Shown piece by piece: positions 58,990-64,000 of a stretch of DNA of 64,000 bases (the stretch's first letter is position 1; every line of letters begins with the position of its first letter). Source of the DNA: JBGLNJ01 sp034434835 (lineage in GTDB: Bacteria > Chloroflexota > Anaerolineae > Fen-1058); contig DAOTXX010000119.1 of assembly GCA_034434835.1 (NCBI GenBank), forward strand, positions 6,113-70,112, written 5' to 3'. A program made the position numbers and the translations under genes. The notes under the pieces are model-generated. The model saw only the letters and a list, made by a program, of their open reading frames with translations. It did not search any database and was not told the DNA's origin.

Positions 58990-59370
58990 ATGATATTACT
59001 CAACTTTTCCCACCCTCTCCCGCCCGAGCAACTCGCCCGGCTGGAATCTCTGGCCGGCTGGCCGATCGAGCGCGTGATCGAGATCAAGACGCAGGTAGAT
59101 ACGCAAGCGGAACTGGCCCCGCAGGTCGTTGCGCTGGTGGATGAATGTAAGCTCTCGCCCGCCGAGTGGCAAACGGCGCAAATCCTTGTCGTCCCGCCTT
59201 CGCTCAACTTTGTCGCCGTCACCCTGCTGGCCGAGTTGCATGGACGCATGGGCTACTTTCCGCCCGTCCTGCGCCTGCGTCCCGTTGAAGGCGCCATCCC
59301 GCCGCGTTACGAAGTGGCCGAAATCATCAACTTGCAGGCCGTGCGCGACGAGGCGCGCAAGAGGCGTTGA
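58990..59370 (+). CDS. csx15: Csx15-family CRISPR-associated protein
   Basis: 126 residues. The pattern MILLNFSHPLPPEQLARLESL, then LVVPPSLNFVAVTLLAELHGRMGYFPPVLRLRPV and YEVAEIINLQAVRDEARKRR, is what I recognise as Csx15. It lies between the Csx1-type effector and cas6. A cyclic-oligoadenylate-related role is likely from context, but I will not assert the chemistry. There is no ribosome site: the start codon abuts a heptamer tract. Confidence 0.72.
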   Translation: MILLNFSHPLPPEQLARLESLAGWPIERVIEIKTQVDTQAELAPQVVALVDECKLSPAEWQTAQILVVPPSLNFVAVTLLAELHGRMGYFPPVLRLRPVEGAIPPRYEVAEIINLQAVRDEARKRR

Positions 59371-59375
59371 GTTTT

Positions 59376-59586
59376 CGGATTGCAAATCACCGATCCACAA
59401 TCCGAGATCCGCAATCCGAGATCCAAAATCCCTGGCTGTGCCTTGCGCCAGCCGAGACGTTAACAACTGAATATGACTTGCGTGGACGGCGCGCGCAATC
59501 CCCGATCCGCAATCCGCGATCCAAAATCCACGATCCAAAATCCACGATCCAAAATCCGAAATCCAAAATCTCAAATCATCAATGCC
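59376..59586. repeat. heptamer tracts between csx15 and cas6
   Basis: Two blocks of 7-nt units in strict register: about eight from 59376 to 59432 (CGATCCA, CAATCCG, AGATCCG types) and thirteen from 59496 to 59586 (CGATCCA, AAATCCA types). Only the first unit is left-arm-like. A non-repetitive 63-nt stretch separates the blocks. Confidence 0.85.
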
Positions 59587-59610
59587 CTGGGGGCTTTAGG
59601 AGGTGAATCC

Positions 59611-60471
59611 ATGATCAGCCTGATTCTAACGCTCAAGCCGCGCCAGGCCGTGGCGGCCCCGCCGCACCTGGGGCGAGCGGCGCACGCGGCCCTGCTGCGC
59701 GCCGTGAGCGCGGTTGACCCGGCCCTGGCCGCGCAGTTGCACGACGAATCCGGCCCCAAGCCATTCACCTGCTCGACGCTGATGGGCAAGCGAGCAGAGA
59801 AAACGCTCGACCCGGCCGGCGCGTACACACTGCGCTACACCGCGCTCACCTCCGAACTGGCCGAATGGTTACTCCGACTGTTCAACCCGGCCGAGAGCGA
59901 AAATCCGCGATCCGAAATCCGCGATCCGAAATCCGCGATCCAAAATCCGCCCTCCGCAATCGAACTGGACAACATTTTGTTTGAGGTGGTCGCCCAAACG
60001 ACCGACCCATCCGTGCACCCCTGGGCGGCGCGCCAGACGTTCGAGGAGCTGGCCTCGCCCTGGCTGTTGGGCCGGGCCGAGCCGGCGCGGCGCGTCACGC
60101 TCCAGTTCACCAGCCCGACGACGTTCCATTCTGGCGGACGTTCCGTCCCGCTGCCCGCGCCGGAGCTGGTCTTTGGCAGCCTGCTCGAACGCTGGAACGC
60201 TTTCGCGCCAGTGGCGCTGCCGGAAGGAACGCGCCGCTTTGCCGCTGAATGTCTGGCCGTGAGTCGCTACAATCTCCAGACGCGCTCGGTGCCGTTCAAA
60301 GAGGACGCGGTCAAGATCGGCATGATCGGCCAGGCCACGTTTGCCGTGACGCGCTACGACCGTTACTGGTTGAGCCTGATCAACCTGCTGGCCGATTTCG
60401 CGCTGTTTGCGGGCGTGGGCGCGGGCGTGACGATGGGGATGGGTCAGGCGCGGAGGATCGCGGATCGATGA
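59611..60471 (+). CDS. cas6: Cas6-type crRNA endoribonuclease carrying an in-frame heptamer insertion
   Basis: ATG 59611 follows AGGAGGTG (59598-59605); 286 residues. Cas6 features include the ferredoxin-like C-terminal domain with FTSPTTFHSGG and the glycine-rich end LFAGVGAGVTMGMGQARRI. It would cut the repeat hairpin. Residues about 97-118 (NPRSEIRDPKSAIQNPPSAI) are encoded by nine consecutive heptamers and look like an unstructured loop added to the protein. The stop codon falls within the following heptamer tract (TGATCGC). Confidence 0.88.
   Translation: MISLILTLKPRQAVAAPPHLGRAAHAALLRAVSAVDPALAAQLHDESGPKPFTCSTLMGKRAEKTLDPAGAYTLRYTALTSELAEWLLRLFNPAESENPRSEIRDPKSAIQNPPSAIELDNILFEVVAQTTDPSVHPWAARQTFEELASPWLLGRAEPARRVTLQFTSPTTFHSGGRSVPLPAPELVFGSLLERWNAFAPVALPEGTRRFAAECLAVSRYNLQTRSVPFKEDAVKIGMIGQATFAVTRYDRYWLSLINLLADFALFAGVGAGVTMGMGQARRIADR
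59901..59963 (+). repeat. nine in-frame heptamers inside cas6
   Basis: Units alternate AAATCCG and CGATCCG (59901-59935), then CGATCCA, AAATCCG, CCCTCCG, CAATCGA. The block is 63 nt, divisible by both 7 and 3, so the frame is kept. It uses the same units as the flanking gaps. Confidence 0.9.
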
Positions 60472-60594
60472 TCGCGGATCGCGGATCGGGGATCGCGGAT
60501 CTCGGATCGCCGATCCAAAATCCAAAATCCGCGATCCGAAATCCAAAATCCGCGATCCGCGATCCGAAATCCAAAATCCACGATCCAAAATCCA
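60455..60594. repeat. heptamer hairpin tract, cas6 / four-helix gap
   Basis: Eight left units of GGATCGC type (60455-60510) switch without a gap to twelve right units of CGATCCA/AAATCCG type (60511-60594). The cas6 stop is the TGA of the unit TGATCGC at 60469. A G-run (60597-60603) then precedes ATG 60608. Confidence 0.92.
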
Positions 60595-60607
60595 ATGGGG
60601 GGGAACC

Positions 60608-60961
60608 ATGGATGAGCAAGAGTTGAAGCAGCGGACGAAACAGTTTGCCCTCCGGGTCATCAAGTTAGTGGCGGCGCTGCCCAAGACGCGCGAGGCCGAT
60701 GTCATAGGCCGGCAACTCTTGCGCTCGGCCACCTCGGTGGGGGCGAATTACCGCTCGGCCTGCCGCGCCCGTTCCAAAGCCGATTTCATCTCCAAGATGG
60801 GGATCACGGAAGAAGAAGCCGACGAGTCGCAGTACTGGCTCGAACTGATTGTGGATAGCAACCTGTTGCCTGCGGAACGGGTGCGCGCGCTGATCCAGGA
60901 GGCCGACGAGCTGACCGCCATCTTTTGCGCCACCGGCCGCTCGGCCAAGAAAAACCGTTGA
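60608..60961 (+). CDS. four-helix bundle protein (S23/IVP family) inside the cas operon
   Basis: 117 residues. The pattern QFALRVIKLVAALPKTREADVIGRQLLRSATSVGANYRSACRARSKADFISKMGITEEEADESQYWLEL is the 23S rRNA-intervening-sequence (four-helix bundle) family. Relatives include Avd of diversity-generating retroelements, but most have no known function. It is flanked on both sides by heptamer hairpins and interrupts cas6-cas1, so it may be cargo. Its stop TGA opens the next tract (TGATCAG). Confidence 0.88.
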   Translation: MDEQELKQRTKQFALRVIKLVAALPKTREADVIGRQLLRSATSVGANYRSACRARSKADFISKMGITEEEADESQYWLELIVDSNLLPAERVRALIQEADELTAIFCATGRSAKKNR

Positions 60962-61119
60962 TCAGGGATCGCGGATCGGGGATCGGGGATCGCGGATCGC
61001 GGATCGCCGATCCAAAATCCAAAATCCGCGATCCAAAATCCAAAATCCGAAATCCGCGATCCGCGATCCAAAATCCGCAATCCGCGATCCAAAATCCGAA
61101 ATCCAAAATCCGAGATGCA
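60959..61119. repeat. heptamer hairpin tract, four-helix gene / cas1 gap
   Basis: TGATCAG (60959-60965, containing the upstream stop) and six GGATCGC/GGATCGG units (60966-61007) switch directly to fifteen CGATCCA/AAATCCG units (61008-61112) and a degenerate AGATGCA (61113-61119). ATG of cas1 follows 2 nt later. Confidence 0.92.
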
Positions 61120-61121
61120 CC

Positions 61122-62126
61122 ATGCCACCTTTTTATGTGATTGAACAGGGCGCCAAGCTGAGCCATGAGGGGCGGCGGTTGATCGTCAGCAAAGACGATG
61201 TGGAACTGGCCTCTGTGCCCCTCGTCCACGTGAGCGAAGTGGTGTTAATGGGCAACGTCGGCCTGACGACGCCCGCCATCAAACTGCTCTTGCAAGAGAA
61301 CATTGACGTGGTCTTTTTGACGCAGGAAGGCGTCTACTGTGGGCGGCTGACCGGGCCGGGCACGCCGCACGTGCTGCTGCGCCGCAAACAGTACCGCTGC
61401 CAGGAAGACGCTACCTTTGCCCAGACGTTTGCACAGAACATTGTGCGCGGCAAAATCAGCAACATGCGCACGCTGTTGATGAAGCACAATCGAGACAGGC
61501 AGGACCCGGTCATTGCCTCGGCCGTCGAGGCGCTGGGCGCGGCGTTGGAGCGCGCGCCGCGCACGACGACGCTCTCTTCGCTTTCCGGCGTGGAAGGCGC
61601 TGCCACGGCGGCCTATTTTGGCGCATGGAAGCGACTGCTGAGGCCGGATTGGAAGTTTGAAAAGCGCCAGCGCCGTCCGCCGCCCGATCCGATCAACGTG
61701 CTGCTCAGCCTGGGCTATACGCTGCTGGCGCGCGCCGCGCAGGGCGCGGTGGAGGCAACCGGTCTCGACCCCTATGCAGGCTTTTTGCACAGCGTCGAGT
61801 ACAACCGGCCCAGCCTGGCGCTCGACCTGATGGAAGAATTTCGCAGTGTGGTGGACGGCGTGGTGCTGTGGTGTGTCAACAGCGGGCAGATCGCCCCGGC
61901 CGATTTTACCGAGCAGCCAGGCAATGCGGAGCGGCCCGTGGCGATGAGCGATGAGGCCAAACGGACATTCATCGCCGCCTACGAGCGGCGCCTGGACGAA
62001 GAGATCGTCCATCCGCGCCAGAATGAGCGTTTGCCGCTGCGCCGCTGCATACTCGCCCAGGCACGTGTCATTGCCGACTGCATCCAGAAATTCCGACCCG
62101 ATTACGCTCCCATGCTCTTTCGGTGA
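61122..62126 (+). CDS. cas1: Cas1 integrase
   Basis: 334 residues. Metal-binding residues lie in GVEGAATAAYF (Glu), GFLHSVEYNRPSLALDLMEEFR (His and acidic residues). Cas1 with Cas2 inserts new spacers at the leader end. There is no ribosome site; the start codon follows the heptamer tract by 2 nt, so translation probably depends on coupling or a leaderless-like mode. The stop TGA is part of TGATCGC at the next tract. Confidence 0.95.
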   Translation: MPPFYVIEQGAKLSHEGRRLIVSKDDVELASVPLVHVSEVVLMGNVGLTTPAIKLLLQENIDVVFLTQEGVYCGRLTGPGTPHVLLRRKQYRCQEDATFAQTFAQNIVRGKISNMRTLLMKHNRDRQDPVIASAVEALGAALERAPRTTTLSSLSGVEGAATAAYFGAWKRLLRPDWKFEKRQRRPPPDPINVLLSLGYTLLARAAQGAVEATGLDPYAGFLHSVEYNRPSLALDLMEEFRSVVDGVVLWCVNSGQIAPADFTEQPGNAERPVAMSDEAKRTFIAAYERRLDEEIVHPRQNERLPLRRCILAQARVIADCIQKFRPDYAPMLFR

Positions 62127-62263
62127 TCGCGGATCGGGGATCGGGGATCGCGGATCGCGGATCTCGGATCGCGGATCGCCGATCCAAAATCCAAAATCCG
62201 CGATCCGAAATCCGAAATCCGCGATCCAAAATCCAAAATCCGCGATCCAAAATCCGAGATCCA
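62124..62263. repeat. heptamer hairpin tract, cas1 / cas2 gap
   Basis: TGATCGC (containing the cas1 stop) and seven GGATC-type units (62124-62179) switch directly to twelve CGATCCA/AAATCCG units (62180-62263), the last AGATCCA. ATG of cas2 follows 2 nt later. The layout copies the cas6 tract: eight left, twelve right. Confidence 0.92.
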
Positions 62264-62265
62264 CA

Positions 62266-62541
62266 ATGTTCTACGTCATCAGCTACGACATTCCCGATGA
62301 CCGTCGCCGGCTCAAACTGGCGCGCTTGCTGGAAGGCTATGGCGAGCGCGTCCAGCACAGTGTATTCGAAGCGCACCTGGACGAACGCGGTTACGCCGAC
62401 CTGCGCCAGCGGCTGGCGCGGCTGATCAAGGCCGAAGAAGACAATGTGCGCTTTTATCGCCTGTGTGCCGACTGCCGCCGCTCGGTCGAGACGATTGGCC
62501 GGGTGGGCGTGACACCGGAGCCGGCGCTCAAGATCGTCTGA
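62266..62541 (+). CDS. cas2: Cas2
   Basis: 91 residues, ferredoxin-like. MFYVISYDIPDDRRRLKLARLLEGYGERVQHSVFEAHLD is canonical, with Asp8 at the metal position. It bridges Cas1 dimers during spacer integration. There is no ribosome site. A short GGCC-tgaat-GGCC-TTTTT element (62544-62561) directly after the stop may terminate the cas transcript. Confidence 0.95.
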   Translation: MFYVISYDIPDDRRRLKLARLLEGYGERVQHSVFEAHLDERGYADLRQRLARLIKAEEDNVRFYRLCADCRRSVETIGRVGVTPEPALKIV

Positions 62542-62744
62542 GCGGCCTGAATGGCCTTTTTCGCATCCCCCCTGTCCAGACGCCGAAAAACGCGCCCGGG
62601 ACGAGGGGGGGTGCGATCCAGGATAAAAGGTGGTTGATAATGATCGAATTCAGGGATACAATAGCGGGCGTATGGGGCGGTCGGGTGATTCTGGAGGCAA
62701 TTGGCAGGCCCCGGTGGGGGGCCAACCGCCAACGCGCGTAAGGG
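62542..62744 (+). promoter_or_regulatory. CRISPR leader with array promoter
   Basis: A 203-bp leader between cas2 and the first repeat. TTGATA (62634-62639), 17 bp, TACAAT (62657-62662) form a clear promoter pointing into the array, with a start near 62669. The orientation agrees with the degenerate repeat lying at the far end. Confidence 0.8.
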
Positions 62745-63974
62745 GTCCAAAAACAAAAATGCCCGACAGGGCATTACCACCATGACTTTAGGCATACATT
62801 CCTTTCGAACAACGAGACCGGTCCAAAAACAAAAATGCCCGACAGGGCATTACCACTTTGTGTTACAATGTGAGCAAGAGGAAGGTGTTATGAGTCCAAA
62901 AACAAAAATGCCCGACAGGGCATTACCACCGAGGATCACGCATGGGCCGCTGCGGACAGGACGAGTCGGTCCAAAAACAAAAATGCCCGACAGGGCATTA
63001 CCACCAAATTAATCCTTCGCCTGACCCGGTCGGCAGCTTTGAGTCCAAAAACAAAAATGCCCGACAGGGCATTACCACTTGACGATACTTTGAATGTTGG
63101 CTTCGCGGATCGCGGTGAGTCCAAAAACAAAAATGCCCGACAGGGCATTACCACCGACGTGTCCACGTCGTCCAGGGCAAGCTCTTCCACCTCCAGTCCA
63201 AAAACAAAAATGCCCGACAGGGCATTACCACGAAATGTAGAGTCTGAACGCAAAGCTCACCAGTTGGGCGTCCAAAAACAAAAATGCCCGACAGGGCATT
63301 ACCACGTAGACCCGAAAGGTGAGACGGACTGCAGCATTGAGTCCAAAAACAAAAATGCCCGACAGGGCATTACCACCGGGAAGCGCGGATCCAGCGGCAG
63401 GGCCACAGGACGCGGTCCAAAAACAAAAATGCCCGACAGGGCATTACCACTACGCGGAAGAACACCGCAGGCAAAGGCCACAGAGCTACGCGTCCAAAAA
63501 CAAAAATGCCCGACAGGGCATTACCACTGCGTGCTCCCTCTCAAAATCGGCGTTCAGGGCAATGGGTCCAAAAACAAAAATGCCCGACAGGGCATTACCA
63601 CCCATCATAGGTCAGCGCATAGTCCCACCACAGAGATTCGTCCAAAAACAAAAATGCCCGACAGGGCATTACCACCGGCAAGACGCCGCGCGCGACCAGG
63701 TCCTGGATCTCCGGGTCCAAAAACAAAAATGCCCGACAGGGCATTACCACCCCATTGGCGCGGCCGGACTGGAGCGCCGCGAGCACGGCGTCCAAAAACA
63801 AAAATGCCCGACAGGGCATTACCACGTTATCATCTTTCTCCCTTTTGATCCGGCGTGTTCACGTCCAAAAACAAAAATGCCCGACAGGGCATTACCACCC
63901 AGTGTAACCGTTCGGCGCAGCGACGGGCGCCAAAGAAATGACGAAAACAAAAATGCCCGACAGGGAGGGGCGGA
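62745..63974 (+). CRISPR. CRISPR array, 16 intact repeats plus a degenerate terminal repeat, 16 spacers
   Basis: The repeat is 36 bp, begins GTCCAAAAAC and ends GCATTACCAC, with a 6-bp hairpin ATGCCC-GACA-GGGCAT for Cas6. Intact repeats start at 62745, 62821, 62894, 62969, 63043, 63119, 63196, 63270, 63341, 63415, 63492, 63566, 63640, 63715, 63790 and 63863. The last copy (63939-63974) diverges at both ends. Spacers are 35-41 nt, typical of type III. All intact repeats look identical. Proteins translated from the array are artefacts. Confidence 0.97.
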
Positions 63975-64000
63975 CAAAACATAAGCCGCATGAGTGGCTA

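Noticed and set aside
63039..63984. Two long overlapping reading frames across the CRISPR array
   Set aside because: They are translations of the 36-bp repeat plus spacers (recurring KTKMPDRALP), not genes.

Overview
The window looks like chromosomal DNA from a GC-rich bacterium, most likely a member of the Chloroflexota. The case rests on proline/threonine-rich lipoproteins, the Csx3-ATPase and CARF-LuxR CRISPR proteins, and many short-period intergenic repeats. No rRNA or other phylogenetic marker was available to test this, so the phylum is an inference.

Layout. (1) 1-2103: the end of an FtsK-type translocase and three small genes closed by a terminator. (2) 2126-11440: a TetR-controlled fatty-acid beta-oxidation operon with thiolase, 3-hydroxyacyl-CoA dehydrogenase, enoyl-CoA hydratase, two acyl-CoA dehydrogenases and EtfBA. 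A two-gene nucleotidyltransferase cassette interrupts it, and it ends at a perfect 28-bp palindromic terminator. (3) 11438-17938: a NusG/RfaH-like factor converging on an exopolysaccharide cluster on the minus strand. (4) 18141-30630: housekeeping genes, namely an MBL hydrolase, alaX under a T-box, a beta-propeller lipoprotein, hicBA, ileS, a DksA-type protein, lspA, a DUF433/DUF5615 pair, an RluD-type synthase, a nitrilase homologue, threonine aldolase and tRNA-Asp. (5) 30660-48353: a plasmid- or phage-like module beside tRNA-Asp. It has an excisionase-like HTH, surface/lipoproteins, an FtsK-like ATPase, a ParM-like actin, SSB, a DnaB helicase, an O-like initiator with a hairpin cluster inside its gene, a DnaC-like loader, a secreted beta-helix protein and a transmembrane LuxR regulator. 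(6) 48493-63974: a complete type III-A CRISPR-Cas locus with adaptation genes and an array of 16 intact repeats plus one degenerate repeat.

How the CRISPR locus should work: Csm2-5 with Cas10 (HD and GGDD both present) form the interference complex and are expected to make cyclic oligoadenylate. Csx1 (CARF-HEPN) is the RNase effector. Csx3 is the probable ring nuclease. The CARF-LuxR protein, divergent from csx3, is a probable ligand-responsive transcription factor. Csx15 is an accessory protein. Cas6 processes the transcript, and Cas1-Cas2 add spacers.

The most unusual signal is a set of period-7 and period-8 repeat tracts that fill many gaps. In the cas6-cas2 region they are built from GGATCGC-type units that switch, in exact 7-nt register, to CGATCCA/AAATCCG-type units. 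The upstream gene's TGA stop is itself part of a heptamer, and the right arm runs to within a few nucleotides of the next start codon. Nine such heptamers (63 nt) lie in frame inside cas6. A different heptamer (CAATCAG, five copies) lies in frame inside ileS and forms a hairpin upstream of the parM-like gene. Octamer versions supply the ribosome binding sites of etfB and ltaE.
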